From the NCBI RefSeq assembly GCF_025822605.1, contig NZ_JACKTY010000033.1, positions 509 through 64,508 on the forward strand: a DNA stretch of 64,000 nt, in the 5' to 3' direction. Under the pieces are notes generated by a model. The model was not told the DNA's origin and did no database searches. It worked only from the letters and a program-made list of their open reading frames with translations. The DNA comes from Mycolicibacterium komossense. Its GTDB lineage: Bacteria > Actinomycetota > Actinomycetes > Mycobacteriales > Mycobacteriaceae. Shown here one piece after another: positions 26,338-34,472 of the stretch; positions within the stretch are counted from its first letter, which is position 1, and the number at the start of each line of letters is the position of its first letter. The translations under genes were made by a program, and so were the position numbers.

Positions 26338-27316
26338 CCCCTTACGGATCCCCAACTTCCGGGTAGTCGACATACCTCCTCAAGCCGGCAAGACGATCCT
26401 GATAACAGGTGCGAACAATGGCCTTGGCCTGCGGGCGGCGACAGCGCTCGCTGGAGCGGGAGCGCGAATCATCCTGGCCTGCCGCAATCAGGCGACTGGC
26501 GCCGAGGCTCTAGCCCAGGTGTGCCGAGCAGGCCCTGAAGCTGACCACCGCCTCGTGGCGCTCGATCTCGCCGATCTCGGTTCCGTCCGCGAAGCGGCGG
26601 CGAATGCCGCAGCGCTGGCGCCGACGATCGATGTGCTCATCAACAACGCGGGCCTCATGGCGATCCCGTTTGCGACAACAGCTGACGGTTTCGAGATGCA
26701 GCTGGGCACCAATCATCTTGGGCACTTCGCCTTTACCGACGGCGTGCTGACGGCACTGCTTGCCGCACCGGCGCCACGCGTTGTCACTCTTGCCAGCATT
26801 GCGCACCGTCAAGGCCGAATTGTCATCGAAGACCTGAACTTTCGTCAGCGCCGCTATCGCCGAATGGTCGCGTACCAGCAATCCAAGTTGGCCAACTTGC
26901 TCTTCGGTGCTGAGCTGGCACGGCGCAGCGAGACTGCCGGACTTTTGCTCAAATCGGTTGTGGCGCACCCAGGCGTGGCGGCGACCAACTTGTTCGACTC
27001 GATGGTGCCGTCGATTCCTGGCGCGCTCGAAGCGACTCACTTGGGCCTGCGGATGCTCGGCAACAGCGAAAGCCAGGGTGCGCTCAGTCAGCTCTATGCC
27101 GCGACGATGCCGGATGTGCGCAACGGAGACTATCTGGGACCGAACAAATTGTTCGGCGTCCGCGGTCCGGTAGAACGTTCACCGCGCGCGAGGGCAGCAC
27201 GCGACACCATGATGGCAAAACGGTTGTGGGAGAAGTCGATTGAACTAACGGGCGCGCGGTTCGACGCACTGCAGACGCCTCCAAACGTGCCGTCGAAGCC
27301 GACACAACGGCGTTGA
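26327..27316 (+). CDS. Short-chain dehydrogenase (retinol-dehydrogenase-like SDR)
   Basis: A 329-residue SDR with TGANNGLG as cofactor loop, NNAG, and catalytic Tyr/Lys in YQQSK. The NNGLG form and the GTNHLGHFAFT segment put it in the WWOX/retinol dehydrogenase-like branch, not the FabG branch. An excellent ribosome site, AAGGAGGT, lies seven bases upstream of the ATG, inside the end of the TetR gene, so high expression is expected. Last gene of the cluster. Confidence 0.82.
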   Translation: MTRSPLRIPNFRVVDIPPQAGKTILITGANNGLGLRAATALAGAGARIILACRNQATGAEALAQVCRAGPEADHRLVALDLADLGSVREAAANAAALAPTIDVLINNAGLMAIPFATTADGFEMQLGTNHLGHFAFTDGVLTALLAAPAPRVVTLASIAHRQGRIVIEDLNFRQRRYRRMVAYQQSKLANLLFGAELARRSETAGLLLKSVVAHPGVAATNLFDSMVPSIPGALEATHLGLRMLGNSESQGALSQLYAATMPDVRNGDYLGPNKLFGVRGPVERSPRARAARDTMMAKRLWEKSIELTGARFDALQTPPNVPSKPTQRR

Positions 27317-27774
27317 ACTGGCCTGCAGAGGCGGCGTCCTCGACTGCTCAGTCAGGTGTGCGCCAACCTCGCGGCAAATTGCACAGGGTTCAGGAACGCA
27401 CGTCTCGTGGAACGTCGCCAGCGGTCGGCTGAGTCGGCTCTTCTTTGGCAGGAGTTTCCGACGCTGGTCAGGATTTGGCCGGCGGTCTTGGTCCAAATGT
27501 ATGGATACCGACATTGCCACCATGTGCGAGCGGCGTGAGCTTCGATTTATCCAATGTGTTCGGCGCCCTGCCAAGGCGGTCCCTGGCCAGGATCTCACCG
27601 ACACTAACGCCGGGTAGGCGAATCCCGACCAGGTGCGGCAGTAGACATCCCATGCGAGTGAGTTGTCGAGCAGCGGCGGAATTTGGTTGTCCGCAATCAC
27701 CTTCGGCGACCGATTCTCGGCGACCGAAATCTACTGATGGAAACCGCCGGAGACACCGTTGATTCCAGAGTCCC
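27317..27774. other. Gene-free stretch between the lipid cluster and the STAS gene
   Basis: No frame here has a credible start, ribosome site or recognisable product. The open frames present show no domain. It separates two convergently transcribed units; I see no strong hairpin. Confidence 0.5.
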
Positions 27775-28131
27775 TCATCCTCTGGTCAGGGCGTCGAGGA
27801 TGGTGGGGTACACCTCAATGATGTCAGTAATGCTGAGCGCATCGAAGATACGGGCGAGGCGTGGGGTGGCGATGATGGCGAGTCGGGTTCCGGCTGGAGT
27901 GAGGTCGTGTGCTTCGAGGAGTATCTGCATTCCGGCGGAGCTCAAGAAGTCCACGCAGGTGAGGTCGATCATCAATATGGGTGGGGGATCAGACCATAGT
28001 GCTTTGGCGATGTGCCGGTCGAGTACCGGCAGGGTGAGGACGTCGACGGTGCCGACCACATGCAGCAGAAGGTGGGTATCGGTACATCGGCGCTGTACGG
28101 TCACGGTGGGTCTATGACTGACTGTGGTCAT
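27775..28131 (-). CDS. STAS-domain protein (anti-sigma factor antagonist type)
   Basis: A 118-residue single STAS domain with the conserved strand and phosphorylation-site region LMIDLTCVDFLSSAGMQILLEAHD split as DLTCVDFLSSAGMQ; the Ser pair at the helix start is intact, so control by an RsbW-type kinase is possible. The ATG at 28131 overlaps the stop of the upstream membrane protein gene (ATGA), which decides the start. An ATG at 28197 with AAAGGA upstream is the alternative. It ends a minus-strand run of small genes beside Asp23-like proteins and a sigma factor. Confidence 0.75.
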   Translation of the reverse strand: MTTVSHRPTVTVQRRCTDTHLLLHVVGTVDVLTLPVLDRHIAKALWSDPPPILMIDLTCVDFLSSAGMQILLEAHDLTPAGTRLAIIATPRLARIFDALSITDIIEVYPTILDALTRG

Positions 28132-28427
28132 GACTGTGTAGCCCGCAGGTTGACGCGCGGGGCGCCCCAGTGTGTGGGAGCGAGGGGAGTCGCACATGAG
28201 GAATGTCCTTTGCGTGGCGCGTTGGCTGATGGTGGATGCTCGGGAGTGTTTGTCGGTGTTGTGATGACGCCGAGTGCGACGACAATGAGGGCTGCGAGCC
28301 ACAGCAGGAGAATCAGTAGCCGCAGCCAGAGCCCCTCTACCGTGTAGGGGTGGTCTGTGACCGTGTTGCGTGTGATCTGTCCGGCTCGGCTGTTGTCGTG
28401 GCGGGAAGGCTGGTTTGGCAGCGACAC
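28128..28427 (-). CDS. Small single-pass membrane protein
   Basis: A 99-residue protein with one strong membrane helix (LWLRLLILLLWLAALIVVAL) at about residues 33-52 and a hydrophilic C-terminus. Start is a GTG without a clear ribosome site, but the gene begins 17 bases after the previous stop and its own stop overlaps the STAS start, supporting it as a real operon member. No family recognised. Confidence 0.5.
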   Translation of the reverse strand: MSLPNQPSRHDNSRAGQITRNTVTDHPYTVEGLWLRLLILLLWLAALIVVALGVITTPTNTPEHPPSANAPRKGHSSCATPLAPTHWGAPRVNLRATQS

Positions 28428-28444
28428 GTCGGTATTTGAGTCGA

Positions 28445-28645
28445 TTAGGTTATGGTGCGGGCGATTTCATCGCTGACGTGGCGGGCCCATTGTTCGATGG
28501 TGCGTCGGGTCCCCGGTGAGCACGCGCAGACGGTGACGCTGTGGTCGGCGGGTGTGGTGATGCTGTAGTGCTGAGTGAGCACTGGCAGGGCGATCGCCCA
28601 GGCGAAGAGTCGCTCGTCGACGGGGATTGGCGGTTGGGGGTCCAT
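28445..28645 (-). CDS. Small hypothetical protein (66 aa)
   Basis: The product begins MDPQPPIPVDERLFAWAIALP and contains CACSPGTRRTIEQWARHVSDEIAR. AAGGAG lies five bases upstream of the ATG at 28645, a strong sign of translation. No membrane helix or named domain is recognised. It is the first clear gene of a run with the membrane protein and the STAS protein, and may be part of the envelope-stress module. Confidence 0.55.
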   Translation of the reverse strand: MDPQPPIPVDERLFAWAIALPVLTQHYSITTPADHSVTVCACSPGTRRTIEQWARHVSDEIARTIT

Positions 28646-28784
28646 TTGTTCTCCTTGCACGTAAAGGGAATTCCCTGAGATCAAGGTTGGGGCCGAGCTG
28701 TTCGTCTATCTGTGCTTAGGGGTGTGGGTGTGGTGGGCGGTGATCGCGCCAACGAAGAGAGATTGCTGAATGCAGCTCGTGCCC

Positions 28785-28880
28785 TTAGCTATTCGAGGCG
28801 ATGAGAAAGCCGGAGAACCCGCCGTCGGCGGCTACCCCGGAGAGCGGGCCGGCAGTCAGTCCCACCATGGATGTGGTCAT
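28785..28880 (-). CDS. Possible 31-residue microprotein
   Basis: An ATG with AGGGA five bases upstream opens a short frame reading MTTSMVGLTAGPLSG and ending FLIASNS. It lies in a gap between the Asp23-like gene and the 66-residue gene. Evidence is limited to the ribosome site and location. It could be a leader peptide or chance. The rest of 28646-29029 shows nothing else. Confidence 0.25.
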   Translation of the reverse strand: MTTSMVGLTAGPLSGVAADGGFSGFLIASNS

Positions 28881-29029
28881 ACGGGTCCCTGCGGGGATCG
28901 GGTGGGAATGATCTGTTGAGTAGGGGTATCGAGGGCGGCCGTGCCGTCGTGAATACGTCGGGATCGCCACCTCGGCCGGGGTGATACATCCGGGCTACCG
29001 CGTGACGGGCGCGTACCTGTTCACGATCG

Positions 29030-29350
29030 TTAACCGGCGTGGGTGGACACCTCCGTCGTTGGGGGGACGATGTCTTCGATCGTGACTTCGACCGGCAGGT
29101 CGAAGAGGGCGATGACGGCGTGTTGTATCGCGACGGCGGTGGCGCGCACCGGGGCGTCGTGCAGCAGGCTGACATGCACATGCACATGCACCTGCACCCA
29201 GTCCTGACCCAACCGGACGCCCGGAACGCGGCGCCCGGGCAGATAGGTGGCGACTTCGCCGAACATGCCGGCGTGCAGACCCTCCACCCCCGGCACCGCG
29301 CAAACCACGGCCGCGATCGCTTCGCTGTCATCGAGTTCGCTGTGTTCCAT
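29030..29350 (-). CDS. Asp23/Gls24-like protein with His-Val repeat
   Basis: A 106-residue protein with the pattern of a short Asp23/Gls24 domain: VPGVEGLHAGMFGEVATYLPG, then a beta segment QVHVHVHVSLL and a helix ATAVAIQHAVIALFDL. It follows the larger Asp23 gene by 43 bases on the same strand. The ATG at 29350 is preceded directly by an in-frame GTG; neither has a strong ribosome site, so coupling is likely. Role in envelope stress is inferred from family and neighbours. Confidence 0.6.
   Translation of the reverse strand: MEHSELDDSEAIAAVVCAVPGVEGLHAGMFGEVATYLPGRRVPGVRLGQDWVQVHVHVHVSLLHDAPVRATAVAIQHAVIALFDLPVEVTIEDIVPPTTEVSTHAG
29174..29191 (-). repeat. ATGCAC hexamer repeat (x3) in the Asp23-like gene
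   Basis: Three exact ATGCAC units, read on the minus strand as alternating His-Val codons. In-frame, so copy changes would lengthen or shorten the HVHV strand only. Confidence 0.6.
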
Positions 29351-29393
29351 CACGGCGGCTCACAACTGTGTCCGGCGGTGGGATTCGACAGAT

Positions 29394-29879
29394 TCACTGG
29401 AGCCTGGACATCGCCTCTGGCTGGTCATGGTCCTCCTCGTCGCTGAGGTGGACGTCGTGCACGGCGATGTTGACCTCGGTGGCCTCCAGGCCGGTCATTC
29501 GCTCGATCGCAGCGACGACATTGCGGCGGATACCGTTCGCCACGTCAGCGATTGACACTCCGTAGTCGGCGACGATAGCGATATCGATCGCGGTTTGTTT
29601 CTCCCCGACTTCTACCGACACGCCTTGTGAATGGTTCACGCTGGCCCCCGGGATGTGTTCGCGTAACGTCCCGACCACCCGCGACGCCCCGCCCCCGAGG
29701 CCATGGACGCCGCTGACTTCCCGGGTGGCGATGCCGGCGATCTTGGACACGACAGTGTCGGTGATCGAGGTTTTGCCCTGCGAACTGACCAGCGACGAGC
29801 CTTGATACGGACTGATCTCCGCGTCGGCCCAGTTTGCGTCCGTGCCGACGATGGTGGTCGTGGATTGTGTGTTCGACAT
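29394..29879 (-). CDS. Asp23/Gls24 family envelope stress response protein
   Basis: A 161-residue protein with the family core: VVSKIAGIATREVSGVHGLGGG, then VSVEVGEKQTAIDIAIVADYG and the last helix/strand VNIAVHDVHL. Members sit at the cytosolic face of the membrane and respond to alkaline or envelope stress (known for Asp23 of Staphylococcus). The ATG at 29879 has AAGGAGG four bases upstream. Divergent from the sigma factor at 30084, with about 200 bases between them that may hold promoters for both. Confidence 0.85.
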   Translation of the reverse strand: MSNTQSTTTIVGTDANWADAEISPYQGSSLVSSQGKTSITDTVVSKIAGIATREVSGVHGLGGGASRVVGTLREHIPGASVNHSQGVSVEVGEKQTAIDIAIVADYGVSIADVANGIRRNVVAAIERMTGLEATEVNIAVHDVHLSDEEDHDQPEAMSRLQ

Positions 29880-30083
29880 GTGTCCTCCTTCAGTGCCCCA
29901 ATCCTGATGACCAGTCTGGGTTTTCGAGGGTGTAGTCGGAGCCCATGCGGCAATCCGAACGCCGCCCGCCCTGTGAGAGAAGCCACACCAGCAAATCCGA
30001 TCGACGGCGGATGCTACCGCCGAGTAGGTTAGCTTCCTGGGAGTGCTGAGCGTTGACCGCGAGGTAGCCAGAAGTGGAGCGAT

Positions 30084-30656
30084 GTGATCGGTCATACCAG
30101 CAGCGATATCGGCGACGCCAGCGACGAGGTGTTGCAGGCGGCGGCACGACTGGGTGACCCAGAAGCATTTGACGCCATCGTCAATCGCTACGGTCCGGTG
30201 CTTTATCGCTATGCCCGGCGCATGCTGTCGGGCGAGGCCGACGCCGCCGATGTTGTTCAGGAGACGTTTGTTGCTGCCTGGGGCCAACTGTCGACGTTTC
30301 GGGGTGCGTCTTCGCTGCGAACCTGGCTGTTCTCGATCTGCGCCCGCAAAGTCGTCGACACCTACCGGGTCAAGCGTGCGCAACCGGTCGAGGACTGGGT
30401 ACTCGAACCCCAAGTCTCCCAGGGCTCCACTTTGGATCCTTTCGCCGCGGTGTCCAACGCAGCGTTTCTCGCCGCCCTGGAACAGGCGTTAGCCGAACTA
30501 CCGCCGCGGCAGCGCGCAGCGTGGCTGATGCGGGAGATCGAACTGATGAGTTTCCCGGAAATCGGTGACGTTTTGCGGCTCAGCTCCGATGCAGTAAGAG
30601 GACACCATCACCGCGCAACCGCAACACTACGGATTTTGTTAAGGAGGTGGCAGTGA
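30084..30656 (+). CDS. ECF-type sigma-70 factor
   Basis: A 190-residue sigma factor with region 2 (YRYARRMLSGEADAADVVQETFVAAW) and region 4 (LPPRQRAAWLMREIELMSFPEIGDVLRLS followed by the recognition helix), joined by a short linker. No extra C-terminal domain and no zinc anti-sigma gene follow. The GTG at 30084 has GGAG upstream. It ends inside the start of an Asp23-like gene, and its neighbours include a STAS protein, so it probably drives the envelope-stress module. Confidence 0.85.
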   Translation: MIGHTSSDIGDASDEVLQAAARLGDPEAFDAIVNRYGPVLYRYARRMLSGEADAADVVQETFVAAWGQLSTFRGASSLRTWLFSICARKVVDTYRVKRAQPVEDWVLEPQVSQGSTLDPFAAVSNAAFLAALEQALAELPPRQRAAWLMREIELMSFPEIGDVLRLSSDAVRGHHHRATATLRILLRRWQ

Positions 30657-31135
30657 CCGAGCCGGATCCGTATCTGCAGCGCGCCGCCGCGTTCCTGCGA
30701 TCGGTCCCCGAACCCGGCTGGGACGCCATCCATGCGCGTGTTCTGGCCGCAGTGCACGCCGCGCCCCGTGCCGGCTGGCCGCTGCGGGTGAACACCGTAG
30801 CCGACGCTCTCGGTCACGGCGCGATCTACCTGAGCGATCACGCCTTGCGCGCCATCGTGGCCCGCGAACTGCGTCGTACCTACATGTGCCAACCCACCAG
30901 CATCACTTTCACCCTCGACCAGACCGCGCTGCGCGCAGTCCACATCACCATCACCGGCAGCTACGGCACCCAACTGCGCCAACTCGGCGATGCCATCCGC
31001 CACACCGTCCTCACCCTCATCGGTGATCTACTCGACAACCCGCACCACCCCGGCACCCGGCTCATCGAGATCACCATCACAGACATCGTTACCGGCGACC
31101 CCTCCAGCCCTAGAATCGGTGCGTGGCCGAGCTGA
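30653..31135 (+). CDS. Asp23-like protein coupled to the sigma factor
   Basis: A 160-residue protein. The N-terminal part (YLQRAAAFLRSVPEPGWD) is helical; the middle has DHALRAIVARELRRTY and the C-terminal part TRLIEITITDIV, in the same order as the Asp23-like domains opposite. GTG at 30653 overlaps the sigma stop (GTGA), with AAGGAGGT just upstream. Being co-translated with the sigma factor, it could act as its regulator instead of a structural protein. Domain call is moderate. Confidence 0.6.
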   Translation: MTEPDPYLQRAAAFLRSVPEPGWDAIHARVLAAVHAAPRAGWPLRVNTVADALGHGAIYLSDHALRAIVARELRRTYMCQPTSITFTLDQTALRAVHITITGSYGTQLRQLGDAIRHTVLTLIGDLLDNPHHPGTRLIEITITDIVTGDPSSPRIGAWPS

Positions 31136-31584
31136 TCTATCGAACGTCGATCGAGCAGGACTATCCCGATGTCGTTGCCGCTCTTAGCTTGTGGTGGGAC
31201 AATCCCGAAGCCCAAACTCGTCGTTCGCAACGGGTAGCGCTTGTGCCCAGGCTATTTTTCCAACACTTCACTGATACAACGCTGATAGTGCGTCATGAGG
31301 ACCGGTTGGTGGCGTTTCTGATCGGCTTCCTGTCCCAGTCTCGACCCGATGAGGCCTACATACACTTTGTCGGTGTCGAACCTCGTCACCAGGGCCGCGG
31401 AATCGGCGCTGACCTGTATGAGCGGTTCTTCGCTGTAATCCGCGAGAACCGCCGCCGGAAGGTCCTCGCGATCACTACCGGATCACAGGCGTTTCATCGC
31501 CGCCTGGGATTCACCGTCAGCGACTCAATCGGAAACTACGACGGCCAAGGTGGTGTCCACGTGACATTCTCGCGGGAACTCTGA
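31123..31584 (+). CDS. GNAT family N-acetyltransferase
   Basis: A 153-residue single GNAT domain with the acetyl-CoA pyrophosphate loop RHQGRGIGADLYERF and the later strand ITTGSQAFHRRLGF. Substrate unknown. The GTG start overlaps the preceding gene by 13 bases, so it is likely read from the same transcript as the sigma factor. Confidence 0.82.
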   Translation: MAELIYRTSIEQDYPDVVAALSLWWDNPEAQTRRSQRVALVPRLFFQHFTDTTLIVRHEDRLVAFLIGFLSQSRPDEAYIHFVGVEPRHQGRGIGADLYERFFAVIRENRRRKVLAITTGSQAFHRRLGFTVSDSIGNYDGQGGVHVTFSREL

Positions 31585-31619
31585 CACATCGAATTCTTCG
31601 AGTCACGTACGTTGTGGGC

Positions 31620-32318
31620 ATGAAACCCCGAGAACGGTGGTGTGTAGAGCTGCGCTCGTTGGGCCCGTCTGAGTGGACACGTTTCCTCGGCGAGCACTCT
31701 GGTTTGCCCGGGCCGCGGGCCAACACCGAGCTTGCAATTGCCTTCGCCGAGGTTGCCGACTGGAATCAAATCAGCACGGCGACAAACGACTCCGACGAGT
31801 ACCTCGCAATGTGCGGCACCGTCGCGCTCGGTGCGCGGGCGGCCGATCCCGGGGCGATGACAAAGCTCCACGAACTGGCATCAGATTCGCGATGGCGAGT
31901 CCGGGAGGCAGTGGCCATTGGACTCCAGCTACTAGGTGACGTCAGCTTTGGTGCGCTCGAGAAGATCGTAGAAGCGTGGGTTGACGATCACGATCCGCTT
32001 GTCCAACGCGCGGCCGTGGCCGCGATTTGCGAACCCCGTCTGCTCAGGACTCCGCACGCCGCTGCGGTGGCCATCAATATCTGCGCCAAATCAACCACCG
32101 CCCTCACGCGATGGCCTCAAAGCTCGCGGGGAGCCTCCTCGCTGAGGTCGCTTCGGCAGGCCCTGGGCTACTGCTGGAGTGTCGCGGTCGCTGCGGCTCC
32201 AGAATCGGGATTGTCGGCCTTTCAAGGTTTGGGCCAAGACGATCCCGACGTTGCATGGATCGTTGCTCAAAATCTTCGGAAGAAGAGACTCAAAGACCTT
32301 GTCGGAACAGCGAGTTGA
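31620..32318 (+). CDS. HEAT-repeat protein
   Basis: A 232-residue helical protein with repeated units such as DSRWRVREAVAIGLQLLG and DHDPLVQRAAVAAICEP, the signature of HEAT/PBS-lyase or DNA alkylation repeat folds. No catalytic motif recognised. ATG 31620 is used; a GTG six bases upstream is possible. It follows the GNAT gene by 35 bases and ends about 250 bases before a strong terminator hairpin. Confidence 0.65.
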   Translation: MKPRERWCVELRSLGPSEWTRFLGEHSGLPGPRANTELAIAFAEVADWNQISTATNDSDEYLAMCGTVALGARAADPGAMTKLHELASDSRWRVREAVAIGLQLLGDVSFGALEKIVEAWVDDHDPLVQRAAVAAICEPRLLRTPHAAAVAINICAKSTTALTRWPQSSRGASSLRSLRQALGYCWSVAVAAAPESGLSAFQGLGQDDPDVAWIVAQNLRKKRLKDLVGTAS

Positions 32319-32769
32319 ACTGACCCGCCATGTCCGGAGACTCTGATGTGCTCCGGGGTCGGGGACTTAGTAGCCCGAACTCTATCGGAGTCCGCATCCC
32401 TTGGTGCAGTGAGGATTTGGGCGATTGTGGAAGATCTCGAGCTAATGACAGCGCCAGAAGCTCCACCAGCGGCAGCAACCAGTAGTCGACCTGCACAGAC
32501 CAGCTCCTGCAACGGGGCTGGGGCTCCCGGAATCATGCAACACAGCTGAATTAGCCAGCCAGCAGGTCATATAGAACGCTCGGCTGGCACAACCCAGCCG
32601 AGCGTTCTATATGCGGACCGTCCCGTCGACCTACCGGTCCGGCATGGAGTTCAGGCCAGCGTCCATCCTCCGGCAGCGCGACCACCCGCCCGGTGCCCGC
32701 GCTGAGCGGAAATGATACTGAAAGAGCGTATTTGAAGACGCCGATGCTAACGAACGTCGATGCTCACGA
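32319..32769. other. Gene-free stretch between convergent genes
   Basis: Apart from the hairpin at 32568-32613, no credible gene is seen. The short open frame on the minus strand (32267-32536) overlaps the HEAT-repeat gene and has no family features. Confidence 0.5.
32568..32613. terminator. Perfect 20-bp stem hairpin, likely bidirectional terminator
   Basis: The left arm CATATAGAACGCTCGGCTGG and its exact complement at 32594-32613 enclose a six-base loop (cacaac). It lies between the convergent HEAT-repeat and P450-like genes. There is no following U-tract but the outer stem is AT-rich. The perfect pairing implies selection for the structure. Confidence 0.65.
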
Positions 32770-34359
32770 CTACGACGGACGGGTGAACGCGATGTCGTCG
32801 GTGATGACCGTGGTCGGGCCGATGGGCACCATCTCGGGAGTACTCGGCCCGAGGGGCACCTTCCCGGGAGCGGCTCCGGTGACGTTGACGAATTCGATCC
32901 GATCCTTCGACACCTTTCGGATGAGATCCTCGAACGCCATGATGGTCAGCTGCTCACCGGGACAGCGGCGATAGCCAAATCCGAAGGGGGCGAAGCCCGC
33001 GTAATCGCAGACGGGTAACGGCTTGTCGTCGGCGACGCCGAATACGGTGCCGAACCCGCTGTTGTTCAGCGTGGCTTTGCGTCCATCCTTGACGGCGAAA
33101 GACGTTTGAGGAAATGGGCATTGGTTCAGGCCCATTTGCTTGATCCGTGCTTCGTCGATTTCGGCGCTGGTGGGCGCATGTTCATAGCGCGACGGATCGA
33201 AATCGTCCGGCTTGGCCCACTGCACTGGGTCATGGCTGGTCGAGGTGTGCGGGCTGACGATGAATCCGTGCCGTTCAAACGCCGGCGGTCGCGTTTCCGT
33301 CATCGCCGAGATACTTCCAGCGTTGGGTGAGATCGTTCGAAAGAGTTCCATGACAAAGCGTTCCAGCGGAGGGAATGCCGAACCATCGGCTTTGTCGGAG
33401 TTTTCCGGGCCCCCGGCCATCGTCTTGGCGAACCAGTCCTTGGCTTGGGCATCGCCGGAGTCCCGGCCGAGCTTCGCCATGATGTTGTAGAGAGTGTTAC
33501 CCCACTGGCTGAACGCCACGAAGTTGTGAAAGCACTCGAAGACGACGTCTTTATGGTTGAAGTAGTCGCTCTCCTCGCCGTTCTTGAGCCAGTACCACGC
33601 GAAGGTCTTCTCGGGTTCCGGTGTCTTGCCGGACTGAATGTCTTTGAGTCGGTCGTCGATCCAGGACTTCAGGAAGTCCAGGTTCTTCCTGACGGCCATG
33701 TAGTTGTCGAAGACGATTCGCTGCGTTGGATCGCGATACGCCAGAACGGTATTGAAGTTTTCACCGATCTGACGAACCTGGTCGGGGATGTCTTTGCCCT
33801 TGACTCCCAGGTGAAGATCCCAGTAGAGATCCCAGAACGTGTCCAGGTAGATTCGCATCAACGGCTTACCGGAATTCGCGGGGGCGAACAGTTGGTCGAA
33901 GAAGGCGACGATCTTGGCCTGGTACTTGCCCTGGTACAGGTCCGGCGTCACCGCCGACATGTAGATGCGTTTGCGCCGGTTGTCCGGCCCCCGCTTTTCC
34001 AGGCCCTGCAGAAACACTGTGACGCCATCTTCGGGGGCTGGCTTCCACGTCATGCTCAGCAGACCCCACATGTCGTAGGGCAACGCGTTTTCTTTGGTCA
34101 GCGCAACGTCGATCATCGGAAGGACCGGACGCTCGCCGTCGAAGATGCTGTTGAGAAAGCTCGGCAGAATGACGTTGTCGACGTAGTCTGCGTCACCGAA
34201 TTCGGTGATGTACCGGCTGCGGAGTTTCGCCACCGCGCCGTCGACGTCTCCGGGTGTCAACGGTTGGTCGGCCGGCGGTGCAGAGTGCGCACACGCCGTC
34301 AGGGCTGAAATCGATGCCACCGCGCCGGCTCCGCCGGCAATGAACGCGCGTCTTCTCAC
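32770..34359 (-). CDS. Cytochrome P450-like protein with a Tat/lipoprotein-type export signal
   Basis: A 529-residue protein with P450 C-terminal hallmarks: ELFR (ExxR, residues 338-341) and the haem loop FAPFGFGYRRCPGE with Cys466. The I-helix region (ECFHNFVAFSQWGNTL) lacks the usual acid-Thr oxygen-activation pair, which suggests a peroxygenase or isomerase-like mechanism. The N-terminus (GTG start)RRRAFIAGGAGAVASISA has twin arginines, a hydrophobic core and LTAC at 20-23, a lipobox. AAAGAGG six bases upstream supports the GTG at 34359; GTG 34407 would add 16 residues. An exported haem-thiolate protein is unusual for bacteria. Located upstream-convergent with the HEAT gene and beside the acyl-CoA dehydrogenase pair. 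Confidence 0.78.
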   Translation of the reverse strand: MRRRAFIAGGAGAVASISALTACAHSAPPADQPLTPGDVDGAVAKLRSRYITEFGDADYVDNVILPSFLNSIFDGERPVLPMIDVALTKENALPYDMWGLLSMTWKPAPEDGVTVFLQGLEKRGPDNRRKRIYMSAVTPDLYQGKYQAKIVAFFDQLFAPANSGKPLMRIYLDTFWDLYWDLHLGVKGKDIPDQVRQIGENFNTVLAYRDPTQRIVFDNYMAVRKNLDFLKSWIDDRLKDIQSGKTPEPEKTFAWYWLKNGEESDYFNHKDVVFECFHNFVAFSQWGNTLYNIMAKLGRDSGDAQAKDWFAKTMAGGPENSDKADGSAFPPLERFVMELFRTISPNAGSISAMTETRPPAFERHGFIVSPHTSTSHDPVQWAKPDDFDPSRYEHAPTSAEIDEARIKQMGLNQCPFPQTSFAVKDGRKATLNNSGFGTVFGVADDKPLPVCDYAGFAPFGFGYRRCPGEQLTIMAFEDLIRKVSKDRIEFVNVTGAAPGKVPLGPSTPEMVPIGPTTVITDDIAFTRPS

Positions 34360-34472
34360 CAAGAACCTCTTTCGACACCCGGGCTGGGGATGTTCAGGAA
34401 CTGGCACTCGGAAGCGCCCGCGCGGACGCTACGGGTAATTGCCGCAACCGTCAACCATGTTGACTTCAATAC

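Noticed and set aside
27445..27762. A 105-codon plus-strand frame after the lipid cluster
   Set aside because: No start context, no recognisable features; low-quality composition.
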